64,000 nucleotides of DNA, taken from assembly GCF_000382405.1 (NCBI RefSeq), contig NZ_KB908256.1:434001-498000 (forward strand), written 5' to 3'. Both the position numbers and the translations under genes were made by a program. Source of the stretch: Mycobacterium sp. 141 (lineage in GTDB: Bacteria; Actinomycetota; Actinomycetes; Mycobacteriales; Mycobacteriaceae). The notes beneath the pieces were generated by a model that had not been told where the DNA came from, did not search any database, and worked only from the letters and a program-made list of their open reading frames with translations. This document shows positions 27,503-40,610 of this stretch, in pieces. Within the stretch, counting starts at the first letter, position 1. Each line of letters begins with the position of its first letter.

Positions 27503-27525
27503 TTGTCGGAGGTCAGTTCTACCCT
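27503..27525 (+). promoter_or_regulatory. RecA-independent (PafBC-type) DNA-damage promoter of uvrB
   Basis: TTGTCGGAG (27503-27511), eight bases, TACCCT (27520-27525). This fits the mycobacterial RecA-independent promoter motif TTGTCRGTG-N8-TAnnnT, with one mismatch in the first block. The ATG of uvrB lies eight bases after the -10, so the message would be leaderless or nearly so. Confidence 0.75.
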
Positions 27526-27532
27526 GGTGAAC

Positions 27533-29692
<2,160 letters not shown>

Positions 29693-29759
29693 GGCCGTGT
29701 CGAACCGAGCGACCGCCCTGCTTGACCTCAATGTTGGTTGAGCTCCTAGCGTCAATGTC

Positions 29760-31187
29760 GTGACCGAGACCGTGGCGGCTGAATCCGAGGGGACTTGGCG
29801 GCAACTGCTGGGGCCCAAACACCTCGGTGCATCGACCGTGCTGGCCGGCGGTGTGCTGCTGTACGCGACCAACGAGTTCATCACCATCAGCCTGTTGCCC
29901 AGCGCCGTCGCCGAGATCGGTGGTCACCGGTTGTACGCATGGGTCACCGCGGTGTATCTGGTCGCTTCGGTGGTCGCAGCGACGACGGTGCACTCGGTGC
30001 TCATGCGGATGGGTTCGCGTCGGGCGTATCTGCTGAGCCTCGCGGTGTTCGGAGCGGGCAGCCTCGCCTGCGCTCTGGCCCCCAGCATGCCTCTGCTGCT
30101 CGCGAGTCGCACTGTGCAGGGCTTCGCCGGCGGCCTGTTGGCCGGGCTCGGCTACGCCGTCATCAACACCGCTCTGCCGAACACCTTGTGGACCAAGGCT
30201 TCTGCGCTGGTCTCGGCAATGTGGGGTGTCGGCACCGTGGTCGGCCCGGCGGCCGGCGGACTGTTCGCGCAGTGGGGGCTGTGGCGATGGGCGTTCGGCG
30301 TGCTCGCGGTGTTGACCATCGCGATGTCCGCGCTGGTGCCGGTCGCGTTGCCCGGCCGGGATCGTGCCGCTGAGCGAGCTCCGACGCCGGGGATCCCGGT
30401 GTGGTCGCTGGTGCTGCTCGGGGCGGCGGCGATAGCGGTGAGTGTGGCCGGTCTACCGCACGATGCACGGGCAACGATTGTGATGTTGGTGGTCGGCCTC
30501 GGTCTGGTCGGCTGCTTCCTCGTGGTCGATCGACGGGCCACGTCGGCGGTGTTGCCGCCCAGCGCTTTCGGACCCGGACCGCTCAAGTGGATCTACCTGA
30601 CCCTGGGCGCGCTGATGGCCGCCACCATGGTCGACATGTATGTGCCGTTGTTCGGCCAGCGGCTGGCTCACCTCACCCCGGTGGTGGCGGGATTCTTCGG
30701 GGCGGTGCTGTCGGTCGGCTGGACGGTCGGCGAGCTCGTCAGCGCGTCTGTCCGCAATCAGCGGGTGGTGGTCCGGGCGGTGGGGTTGGCGCCGCTGGTG
30801 GTTGGGGTCGGCCTGGCGTCGGCGGCAGCGCTGGTCCGCGACGGGATGGCGTTGGTGTCGGTGGCTGGATGGGCGACGGCCTTGCTGGTCGCAGGTATAG
30901 GCATCGGCGTGGCATGGCCGCATCTGTCGGCCTGGGCGATGAGCAGTGTGAACGATCCGGCCGAGGGACCTGCCGCGGCCGCAGCGATCAACACCGTGCA
31001 GCTGATCTGCGGGGCATTCGGTGCCGGGCTCGCCGGTATCGTTGTCAACCTGTCGAAGACCGGTGACGTGTCTGCTGCTCGGTATCTCTTCGGCGGCCTC
31101 GCGGTCCTGGCCTCGGTCGGGACGATCTCGTCGGTCCGTGCCGGGCGTCGACGATGCCGGTACTATTCCGACTCCGATTCGAGCTGA
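29760..31187 (+). CDS. MFS drug-efflux-type transporter (Rv1634-like)
   Basis: A 475-residue major facilitator with about 14 hydrophobic spans, placing it in the DHA2-like group. The intracellular loop motif appears as MRMGSRRAYLLSLAVFG, motif C-like glycines as GWGVGTVVGPAAGG (in MWGVGTVVGPAAGGLF), and FAGGLLAGLGYAVINTALP is the fifth-helix region. It starts with GTG at 29760. Position after uvrB corresponds to Rv1634, reported as a possible quinolone efflux protein (from memory). Substrate here unknown. Confidence 0.85.
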   Translation: MTETVAAESEGTWRQLLGPKHLGASTVLAGGVLLYATNEFITISLLPSAVAEIGGHRLYAWVTAVYLVASVVAATTVHSVLMRMGSRRAYLLSLAVFGAGSLACALAPSMPLLLASRTVQGFAGGLLAGLGYAVINTALPNTLWTKASALVSAMWGVGTVVGPAAGGLFAQWGLWRWAFGVLAVLTIAMSALVPVALPGRDRAAERAPTPGIPVWSLVLLGAAAIAVSVAGLPHDARATIVMLVVGLGLVGCFLVVDRRATSAVLPPSAFGPGPLKWIYLTLGALMAATMVDMYVPLFGQRLAHLTPVVAGFFGAVLSVGWTVGELVSASVRNQRVVVRAVGLAPLVVGVGLASAAALVRDGMALVSVAGWATALLVAGIGIGVAWPHLSAWAMSSVNDPAEGPAAAAAINTVQLICGAFGAGLAGIVVNLSKTGDVSAARYLFGGLAVLASVGTISSVRAGRRRCRYYSDSDSS

Positions 31188-31311
31188 TGGCTGTGGCCAC
31201 TCCGCTCCCGGGCAGTGTGAGTATCAGGCCGGTGGGGAAGACGAGCGTTAACGATCATCAAGATCGAAACGGTGGGTGCGCGGGACTCCGGCTGGCACTG
31301 TGGTGATCAGT

Positions 31312-31382
31312 GCGGGTGTGGCTGAGTGGCTAGGCACCGGCCTGCAAAGCCGTCAACGCGGGTTCGAATCCCGTCACCGGGT
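31312..31382 (+). tRNA. tRNA-Cys(GCA)-like sequence, probably degenerate
   Basis: The anticodon loop CTGCAAA (GCA, Cys), the T arm GCGGG-TTCGAAT-CCCGT, a short D arm and the Cys-identity base U73 are all in register. However, the acceptor ends GCGGGTG and CACCGGG leave G-G oppositions at 1:72 and 3:70, and the anticodon stem opens with C27-U43. No CCA is encoded. It lies alone between the MFS gene and the UvrA paralogue. It could be a decayed second tRNA-Cys or a relic of an integration site; function is doubtful. The rest of 31188-31431 shows no gene. Confidence 0.5.
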
Positions 31383-31431
31383 GTCCCTCGGTATGAGTTC
31401 GACTACCCGTCCGCGCCCCCGCTAGTGTCGC

Positions 31432-34011
31432 GTGGTGATGACGAGATCGTTGGAGCGGTCGTGGGATGAGCGGTCGATGGACATACCTGCCGATGTCCGG
31501 GTGCGCGGGGCCCGGGAACACAATCTCAAGAATGTCGATGTCGATGTTCCGCGGGACGCACTGGTGGTGTTCACCGGTGTCTCGGGGTCCGGTAAGTCGT
31601 CACTGGCTTTCGGCACGTTGTTCGCCGAGTCGCAGCGCCGCTACCTGGAATCGGTGGCTCCGTACGCGCGTCGTCTGATCGACCAGGTGGGTGTTCCCGA
31701 CGTCGACTCCATCGAGGGGATGCCGCCCGCGGTCGCCCTGCAGCAACAGCGTGGTGCCGGCAGCGCACGGTCGTCGGTGGGCAGTGTGACGACACTGTCG
31801 AGCCTCGTGCGCATGCTCTACTCGCGTGCGGGGCACTACCCGGCCGACCAGCCCATGCTGTTCGCGGAGGATTTCTCTCCGAACACCGTGCCGGGCGCGT
31901 GCCCGGCGTGTCACGGTATCGGCCGGGTTTACGAGGTGCCCGAGGAACTCATGGTGCCCGATCCGTCGCTGACGATCCGCGACCGGGCCATCGCGTCGTG
32001 GCCCGCGGCGTGGCACGGGCAGAACCTGCGCGAGATCCTGGTGTCCCTGGGCTACGACGTCGACACGCCGTGGAGGGACCTGCCGAAGAAGGATCGGGAC
32101 TGGATCCTCTACACCGACGAACGGCCGACCGCGCCGGTATACGCGGGGTTCACGCCGGCGCAGACGCGTCGGGCCGTGGCGATGGAGATGGAGCCCAGCT
32201 ACCAGGGCACCTTCACCGGCGCGCGGCGCTACGTTCTGGACACCTTCGCCAACACCAAGAGCGCGCAGATGAAGAAGCGCGTATCCCAGTTCGTCCGCGG
32301 CGCGGTCTGTTCGACGTGTCACGGCAAGCTGATCAAGCCCGAGGCGCTGTCGGTCACGTTCGAGGGATTCGATATCGCCGAGTTGTCCGGCCTGACCCTG
32401 AATCGGCTCGCCGAGCTGTTGGAGCCCGTGGCCGCCGGTAAGCCGACCCATCACGCGGATTCCGATATCGCCGTCGAAAAACGTGCCGCCGCCGGACGTT
32501 TGGCGGCCGAACTGCTTGAACGGCTGCACCCGATCATGGATCTGGGTCTGGGCTACCTGTCGCTGGACCGCAGCACCCCGACGCTGTCGTCGGGTGAGCT
32601 GCAGCGGCTGCGCCTGGCAACCCAGCTGTCGTCACAGTTGTTCGGCGTGGTGTACGTGCTCGACGAGCCGTCGGCCGGGCTGCACCCGCGTGATCGGGAC
32701 GCGCTGCTGGGCATTTTGCAGGGGCTGAAGCGGCGCGGTAACAGTGTCTTCCTCGTCGAGCACTCGCTCGACATCATCGGCGCCGCAGACTGGTTGGTCG
32801 ACATCGGACCCGGCGCAGGCGAGCGTGGCGGCCAGATCCTGTACAGTGGCCAGCCGGAAGGTCTGCGACAGGTGGAAGAATCTTCCACGCGCCGTTACCT
32901 TTTCGGTTTGACGAAGCCGGTGTTGCGCACCCCGCGTGAGCCAGACGGTTGGCTGCGGCTGGAACATGTGAGCCGCAACAACCTTCACGACGTGTCAGTG
33001 TCGTTCCCGCTGAAATGTTTGACCGCTGTCACCGGAATCTCGGGCGCAGGAAAAACGAGCCTGGTAAGTCAGGCGCTGCCGACGTTGGTCGCCGAGTACC
33101 TGGGCGCCCCCGTGACCGGTGCGACCGACGACACGTCCGATGACGACGACCTGCTGCTGGCAGCCGATTCCGCACCGGTTGACGGCAAGATCATCGGCGA
33201 CATCGGCGGGTTGCGGCGCGTGGTGTGCATCGACCAGAAGCCCATCGGCCGCACGCCCCGCTCCAACGTCGCCACCTACACCGGCATGTTCGACCACATC
33301 CGTCGTCGTTTCGCCGAGACACCGGAATCACGACGCCGCGGCTACAAGGCCGGGCGGTTCTCGTTCAATGTCGCATCGGGGCGCTGCCCGACCTGTGAGG
33401 GTGAAGGGTGGGTGATGGTCGAGTTGCTGTTCCTGCCCAGCGTTTATACCCCCTGCTCGGACTGCGACGGAACTCGTTACAAGGCAAGCACATTGGAGAT
33501 CACCTGGCGCGATCGCAACATCGCCGAGGTCCTCGATATGGGTGTTGAGCAAGCGCGCGAGTTCTTCGACGGCGAAACCGAGATACTGCGCTCGCTGACG
33601 GTGCTGTGTGACGTCGGGCTGGGCTACCTGCGGCTGGGGCAGCCCGCGACCGAGCTGTCCGGCGGCGAAGCCCAGCGCGTCAAACTTGCCACCGAGTTGC
33701 AGCGGGCGCACCGCGGAGACGCGCTCTACCTGCTCGACGAACCTTCTGCGGGATTGCATCCCGCAGACACCGACCGACTGATGGTGCACTTGCAGAAGCT
33801 GGTGGACGCAGGCAACACGGTGGTGGTCGTCGAACTCGACATGCGTGTCGTCGCACAGGCCGATTACGTCATCGACCTCGGTCCAGGCGCCGGCGGAGAC
33901 GGAGGTCGTGTCGTCGCGACCGGCACACCAGTGGAAGCATCGACTCACTCCGACAGCGTCAGTGCTCCCTATCTGGCTGACGCCCTGAAGCTGGCTGCGA
34001 GCCCGTCCTGA
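31432..34011 (+). CDS. UvrA paralogue (UvrA2/DrrC-like ABC ATPase)
   Basis: An 859-residue double-ABC protein of the UvrA family, shorter than UvrA. It has two Walker A motifs (GVSGSGKSS near 45, GISGAGKTS near 535) and two signature motifs ([26 protein letters not shown]). Zinc-finger cysteine pairs appear as [22 protein letters not shown] and CSDCDG. The region that binds UvrB in UvrA is reduced, as in Deinococcus UvrA2 and Streptomyces DrrC, which act in damage tolerance or drug self-resistance. Possible starts are GTG 31432, ATG 31438 and ATG 31477 ([16 protein letters not shown]); only the last begins the conserved part. No PafBC-type promoter was found in front of it. Confidence 0.88.
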   Translation: MVMTRSLERSWDERSMDIPADVRVRGAREHNLKNVDVDVPRDALVVFTGVSGSGKSSLAFGTLFAESQRRYLESVAPYARRLIDQVGVPDVDSIEGMPPAVALQQQRGAGSARSSVGSVTTLSSLVRMLYSRAGHYPADQPMLFAEDFSPNTVPGACPACHGIGRVYEVPEELMVPDPSLTIRDRAIASWPAAWHGQNLREILVSLGYDVDTPWRDLPKKDRDWILYTDERPTAPVYAGFTPAQTRRAVAMEMEPSYQGTFTGARRYVLDTFANTKSAQMKKRVSQFVRGAVCSTCHGKLIKPEALSVTFEGFDIAELSGLTLNRLAELLEPVAAGKPTHHADSDIAVEKRAAAGRLAAELLERLHPIMDLGLGYLSLDRSTPTLSSGELQRLRLATQLSSQLFGVVYVLDEPSAGLHPRDRDALLGILQGLKRRGNSVFLVEHSLDIIGAADWLVDIGPGAGERGGQILYSGQPEGLRQVEESSTRRYLFGLTKPVLRTPREPDGWLRLEHVSRNNLHDVSVSFPLKCLTAVTGISGAGKTSLVSQALPTLVAEYLGAPVTGATDDTSDDDDLLLAADSAPVDGKIIGDIGGLRRVVCIDQKPIGRTPRSNVATYTGMFDHIRRRFAETPESRRRGYKAGRFSFNVASGRCPTCEGEGWVMVELLFLPSVYTPCSDCDGTRYKASTLEITWRDRNIAEVLDMGVEQAREFFDGETEILRSLTVLCDVGLGYLRLGQPATELSGGEAQRVKLATELQRAHRGDALYLLDEPSAGLHPADTDRLMVHLQKLVDAGNTVVVVELDMRVVAQADYVIDLGPGAGGDGGRVVATGTPVEASTHSDSVSAPYLADALKLAASPS

Positions 34012-34421
34012 CCCGGACGAACCGGAATATGTTGGGGCCCAGTGGAATTCATGATCGTGGGCTTGCCGGCGCGACGATGTACAACTCCCACTGCGGAGTT
34101 GTCCTTCGGTCGGAACAGCCGGTGGTGCTGATTGTCGCCAAATTGACTGGTGTATAACAGGTTTGGCGTCGGCGGTGAGCTGGGTTATGAAATGGGTCCG
34201 GCCGGTGTCGGCGACGTCGGAACGACGCACGTCGGGAAGGTCACGGTTGCTGCCAATTCGGCCGTCCAGGCGGTTACCATCGATCACGGTGGACGCCAGC
34301 GGTCGGAGAAACCGCGTTGTTTTGCCGGTTGTGCGTGCGGGTTTCGTGAATCGCGCTCGTGCTCAGCGGACAGCGGGTTACTGTCGCGGATGGCGTTGCA
34401 ACGGACACTGGGAGGGTATGG
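34012..34421 (+). other. 410-base gene-free leader before the universal stress gene
   Basis: No convincing gene; the short open frames here have poor start sites and codon use. It holds a hairpin near its start (34081-34102), a TATAAC box at about 34154-34159 that could be a -10, and then about 255 bases of G-rich sequence with several inverted repeats before the stress gene. If the TATAAC is used, the message has a long 5' leader that could carry regulation. No known riboswitch consensus was recognised. Confidence 0.5.
34081..34102 (+). terminator. Hairpin after the UvrA paralogue
   Basis: ACAACTCC-cactgc-GGAGTTGT, eight base pairs, followed by CCTTCGG. Likely a weak terminator for the gene ending 70 bases upstream. 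Confidence 0.5.
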
Positions 34422-34865
34422 ATGAGCGCCTATCGCACCGTGGTGGTCGGTACGGACGGATCTGATTCGTCGCTGCGTGCCGTCGACCGCGCCGGTCAGA
34501 TTGCCGCCGGGGCGAACGCCAAGCTGATCGTGGCGACCGCGTACTTCCCGCAGAGCGAGCACCAGCGGGCCGCCGACGTTCTCAAGGACGAGGGCTACCA
34601 GGCGGCTGGCAATGCGCCGATATACGCAATCCTGCGGGAGGCGACGGACCGTGCCAAGGCTGCCGGCGCCACCGACGTCGAGGAGCGCCCAGTCGTCGGC
34701 GCCCCGGTGGACGCGCTGGTCGAGCTGGCCGAAGACGTCAAGGCCGATCTGCTGGTGGTCGGGAATGTGGGCCTGAGCACGATCGCCGGCCGGCTGCTCG
34801 GCTCGGTGCCGGCAAACGTGGCGCGTCGGTCCAGGACCGACGTGCTGATCGTCCACACGAGCTAG
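34422..34865 (+). CDS. Universal stress protein, Rv1636-like (cAMP-binding)
   Basis: A 147-residue UspA-domain protein. It begins MSAYRTVVVGTDGSDSSLRA and has the nucleotide-binding G-2x-G-9x-G(S/T) motif in VVGNVGLSTIAGRLLGSVP. M. tuberculosis Rv1636 and its M. smegmatis homologue are known to bind cAMP, and near-identity of the motifs suggests the same here. The ATG at 34422 follows a GGAGGG Shine-Dalgarno. It is convergent with the MBL hydrolase, with four bases between the stops. Confidence 0.93.
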   Translation: MSAYRTVVVGTDGSDSSLRAVDRAGQIAAGANAKLIVATAYFPQSEHQRAADVLKDEGYQAAGNAPIYAILREATDRAKAAGATDVEERPVVGAPVDALVELAEDVKADLLVVGNVGLSTIAGRLLGSVPANVARRSRTDVLIVHTS

Positions 34866-34869
34866 CGGC

Positions 34870-35553
34870 TCACCAGCCGCGCTCGCGCCACTCGGACAGG
34901 TGGGGCCGCTCGGTGCCCAGCGTGGTGTCGTCGCCGTGTCCGGGATAGACGACCGTGTTGTCGCCGTAACGGTCGAACACCTTGCTTTCGAGGTCGCCCA
35001 TCAGGGAATTGAAATCTTCCGGACGTGTTGTCCTTCCCGGGCCGCCCGGGAACAGGCAGTCGCCGGTGAACAGATGAGTCACGCCGTCGGATGATTTGAG
35101 AGCCAGGGCGACCGAGCCCGGTGTGTGTCCGCGCAGGTGGATCACATCGAGGGTCAGGTCACCGATCGTGAGGGTGTCGCCATCGGCCAGGATCCGGTCG
35201 GGCTTCACCGGCAGTGCTTCCGCGTCGAGTTGATGCGCCGCGGTCGGGGCGCCGGTGGCCTTTGCGATTGCCGCCAGCGCCTGCACGTGGTCGAAATGCT
35301 GATGGCTGGTGACGATAAGGTCCAGCTTGGGGGCATTGGTCTTGATGAGTTTCAGCAGGGCGTCGGCGTCGTTGGCGGCGTCGATGAGCAGCGTGTCTCC
35401 GGTCTTCGTGCTGGTCACCAGGTAGGCGTTGTTGTCCATCGGGCCCACCGATGCCTTGATGATCGTCGCCCCGCCCACGGTGCGCCGTGCTGCCGTATGG
35501 GGCTCGACGTGGCCGGTGTAGGTATCGCTGACCGCGATGCTGGAAGGAGTCAC
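34870..35553 (-). CDS. MBL-fold metallo-hydrolase (glyoxalase II-like, Rv1637c)
   Basis: A 227-residue metallo-beta-lactamase-fold hydrolase. The metal motif HxHxDH is seen in TSHQHFDHVQ; other ligands lie in RGHTPGSVAL, FTGDCLFPGG and YPGHGDDT. This arrangement resembles hydroxyacylglutathione hydrolase-like enzymes acting on thioesters, but mycobacteria use mycothiol, so the substrate is open. The GTG at 35553 (VTPSSIAVSDTYTG) is taken as the start; the longer frame would overlap the uvrA promoter. Confidence 0.85.
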   Translation of the reverse strand: MTPSSIAVSDTYTGHVEPHTAARRTVGGATIIKASVGPMDNNAYLVTSTKTGDTLLIDAANDADALLKLIKTNAPKLDLIVTSHQHFDHVQALAAIAKATGAPTAAHQLDAEALPVKPDRILADGDTLTIGDLTLDVIHLRGHTPGSVALALKSSDGVTHLFTGDCLFPGGPGRTTRPEDFNSLMGDLESKVFDRYGDNTVVYPGHGDDTTLGTERPHLSEWRERGW

Positions 35554-35571
35554 ACCCTCACGGTATCGGCC

Positions 35572-35594
35572 TTGTCGGTGGTCGCACATAGCAT
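35572..35594 (+). promoter_or_regulatory. RecA-independent (PafBC-type) DNA-damage promoter of uvrA
   Basis: TTGTCGGTG (35572-35580), eight bases, TAGCAT (35589-35594) is an exact match to the motif TTGTCRGTG-N8-TAnnnT. Transcription should start near 35601, about 26 bases before the GTG at 35627. No LexA SOS box was seen. Confidence 0.85.
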
Positions 35595-35626
35595 GGGCGT
35601 GAAGTATGTCGTCGGAAAGGAAGCGC

Positions 35627-38516
<2,890 letters not shown>

Positions 38517-38527
<11 letters not shown>

Positions 38528-39677
38528 ATATCGGCGACGGAAAGCGGGGTTTGATCCGCACTCCGGCCAGCCAATCGGTGAGTTGGTCGGCACGTCGCTG
38601 TAGCTCCCGCGCGGCGTCACGTCCGACCTCTTCGAGCAGGTGCAGCTCCACCCGACCGTCGGACCCCTGACCCCAACCGCCCACGACACGGCCGTTCCAC
38701 CACGCGGTGGGCCCGGCATTGCCGGTGCTGTCGAACACCTGGATGCGGTGCCCGCCTAGATACCAGTCGCGGTCGAACCAACCCATGGTCGTGACGTCGA
38801 GGCCGGGCAGCAGCGCGCCCCACGGCTCGGGCTCGGGCTCGATGTCGAGATCATCGGGCAGGACGAAACCGGGGACGCCGCTTACGTCGACCTCGACCGC
38901 ACCGAGATCGCGCAATGCGTGCCGGGCCCAGGTTAAAGTGTTGCCGAACCACCACTTGATGTCGGTGACGGTGGCCGGTCCGAACGTGCGCAGCCAGGTC
39001 CGCACGAGCTCGGCCCTGGCGACCTCGGGATCGGCGCCGTCGCCAGCCGGACCGAGCCAGTCCGCCATCGCGGCCCAGCGGGGCCGCGACGTGGTCCAGG
39101 CACCGTCGTTGGGGCCTCGGACGATGTCGCCGCGGACCCCGAGCACTGTTAAAACCCTTGGTGCCAAGGGTGTTTCGCCACCCCAGGTCTTGTCCGGCGC
39201 CGGGTCGAAACTGCCGTGCAGGGCGGGGAGCGCAGCGCGCAGTTCAGCCGCGGGGGTCGGCCCATGCTCGCGCAGATGCATCACCACCGCAGCGCACGCG
39301 GTGTCCAGCCACCGCGAGCCGTCGTCGGCCACGCCGGCTTTCTGCGCGTCGGCGATCAGCCGGCGCCGCTCGTTTGCGGCCACCCGGTCACTGGCGCCGG
39401 ATTGCACCAGCGGCAGGTCTTCGGTGCGGATAACCCAGAGCGTGCGGCGCATCGCGAGGTGCTTGACCACCGTGCGCTGCTCGTACAGCTGTTCGTCGAG
39501 ATCGGTGACAGTGAAACCGGGCAGCCGCGCCCACAGCGACAGGTATGGGGTGGCGGGGTCGGTGGCGTGCAGGCCGACGAAAGCGCCGGTGATGTCAGCG
39601 ATCGAATCGGCCGAACCGGTCAAATAGTGGCGCCGAGCCAGCCGGGCTCGCCGCTCGGCCGACGTGAAGGTGCGCAC
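38517..39677 (-). CDS. Winged-helix HTH_42 protein (AlkZ/YcaQ superfamily)
   Basis: A 386-residue protein of the winged-helix DNA-binding HTH_42 family. Visible family pieces are [20 protein letters not shown] near 35-54, [13 protein letters not shown], and [18 protein letters not shown]. The family includes AlkZ and YcaQ DNA glycosylases that unhook interstrand crosslinks using a Gln-x-Gln motif. Here the corresponding place reads His-Ala-Thr, as in many actinobacterial members, so glycosylase activity should not be assumed. The overlap with the uvrA 3' end makes a repair role attractive but unproven. Confidence 0.8.
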
Positions 39678-39680
39678 CGG

Positions 39681-39929
39681 TCAGGAGTCGTCGTGGTCGT
39701 GCATGGACTCACGGATCTGTTGCAGTCGCTCGGCGGCAGCCTTCTGCCGGGCGTCGTACTGTTCCTCGGCCGCGCGCCCCTCGGGAGTTTCCGCGGCCAG
39801 TTCGGAGGCCCCGATCGCGGTGCCGTAGCGCGTCTCGATCTTCTCCCGCACCGAATCGAACGTCGGCACGCCCTCTGCGGTGTACCCGGGCTCTTCGGGC
39901 GGGGAAGGCAAGGCTGGCTCGTCAGTCAC
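39681..39929 (-). CDS. Small acidic helical protein, unrecognised family
   Basis: An 82-residue protein starting at GTG 39929 (VTDEPALPSPPEEPGYTAEG). A Pro-rich, acidic N-terminus is followed by a helical, charged region (VREKIETRYGTAIGASEL, EEQYDARQKAAAERLQQIRE). No cysteine, signal or membrane span. It starts three bases upstream of the HTH_42 gene on the same strand in transcription order (39681 stop to 39677 start), so the two are probably cotranscribed. I believe it is conserved in mycobacteria but know no function. The frame is open to 40064 without a better start. Confidence 0.7.
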   Translation of the reverse strand: MTDEPALPSPPEEPGYTAEGVPTFDSVREKIETRYGTAIGASELAAETPEGRAAEEQYDARQKAAAERLQQIRESMHDHDDS

Positions 39930-40048
39930 GCACCCCACGTTACCTGCGGCAACCGACATTTCTTGGGATCGGTAGCGGTACCGCACGCCTTGACTTGAGG
40001 ACACGACGGAGCCATCGGGGCGACGCGGGGAACGAAGGGAAGACGGCA

Positions 40049-40540
40049 ATGACCGCAACGACAATCAACCGGGTGATCGCAGGAGCGGTGGGGCTGGCCG
40101 CCGTCGGTGCGGTGGTGGTGGGTTGCTCGAACGACAAGCCCGCCGCCTCGAACAACACGACCAGCGCGAAGGTCAGCACCGGCGGCAACACCGCGGTCAA
40201 GGTGGACGGCGCCGACCTGGCGGGACTCGACCTGAACTCGGTGACCTGCGTGAAGCAGGGCGGCCAGATCACCGTGGCCAGCGGCGCGGTCGGGGGCCAG
40301 CAGGGCCTCGGTGTGGTGATGTCCGACGAGGCCACGCCCAAGGTGCAGTCCTTGGGCCTGGTGTACGACGGCAGCGCCCTGTCGGTCAGCGACAACATGG
40401 GCGTCAAGGTCGGTTCGGCCGAGGTCAAGGTGGACGGCAGCACCTACACCATCAGCGGTGAGGCGTCGGGTGCGGACCTGAATAACCCGATGGCCGGGAT
40501 GATCACCAAGCCGTTCACCATCACGGTGAGCTGCAGCTGA
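40049..40540 (+). CDS. LpqH (19 kDa antigen) family lipoprotein
   Basis: A 163-residue lipoprotein. The signal peptide ends in the lipobox VVVGC (Cys 26), followed by a Ser/Thr/Asn-rich linker and a beta-rich LpqH-type domain (about 50-163) with paired Cys (VTCVKQ and VSCS at the very end) and the motif GEASGADLNNPM. The family covers LpqH and LppE; LpqH is a TLR2 ligand at the mycobacterial surface, while its physiological role is unsettled. ATG at 40049 is taken over the longer frame from 39995. Single-gene unit with its own terminator. Confidence 0.85.
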   Translation: MTATTINRVIAGAVGLAAVGAVVVGCSNDKPAASNNTTSAKVSTGGNTAVKVDGADLAGLDLNSVTCVKQGGQITVASGAVGGQQGLGVVMSDEATPKVQSLGLVYDGSALSVSDNMGVKVGSAEVKVDGSTYTISGEASGADLNNPMAGMITKPFTITVSCS

Positions 40541-40554
40541 CCCATCCCGATCGC

Positions 40555-40591
40555 GGCGGGCGTGCCGAGCAACACACGCGGCACGCCCGCC
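40555..40591 (+). terminator. Terminator after the LpqH-type lipoprotein gene
   Basis: GGCGGGCGTGCCG pairs exactly with CGGCACGCCCGCC (13 bp, 11-base loop), followed by GAGTTTCT. It isolates the lipoprotein gene from the CHAT operon starting at 40611. Confidence 0.85.
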
Positions 40592-40610
40592 GAGTTTCTA
40601 TGATGCGGAT

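Noticed and set aside
31190..31320. Search for an integrase or attachment-site partner near the tRNA-Cys-like sequence
   Set aside because: No integrase gene or direct repeat of the tRNA 3' end was seen in the window, so no mobile element is called.
34150..34425. 91-codon plus-strand frame before the stress protein gene
   Set aside because: No ribosome site and weak coding character, and it overlaps the start of the stress gene in another frame; treated as leader.
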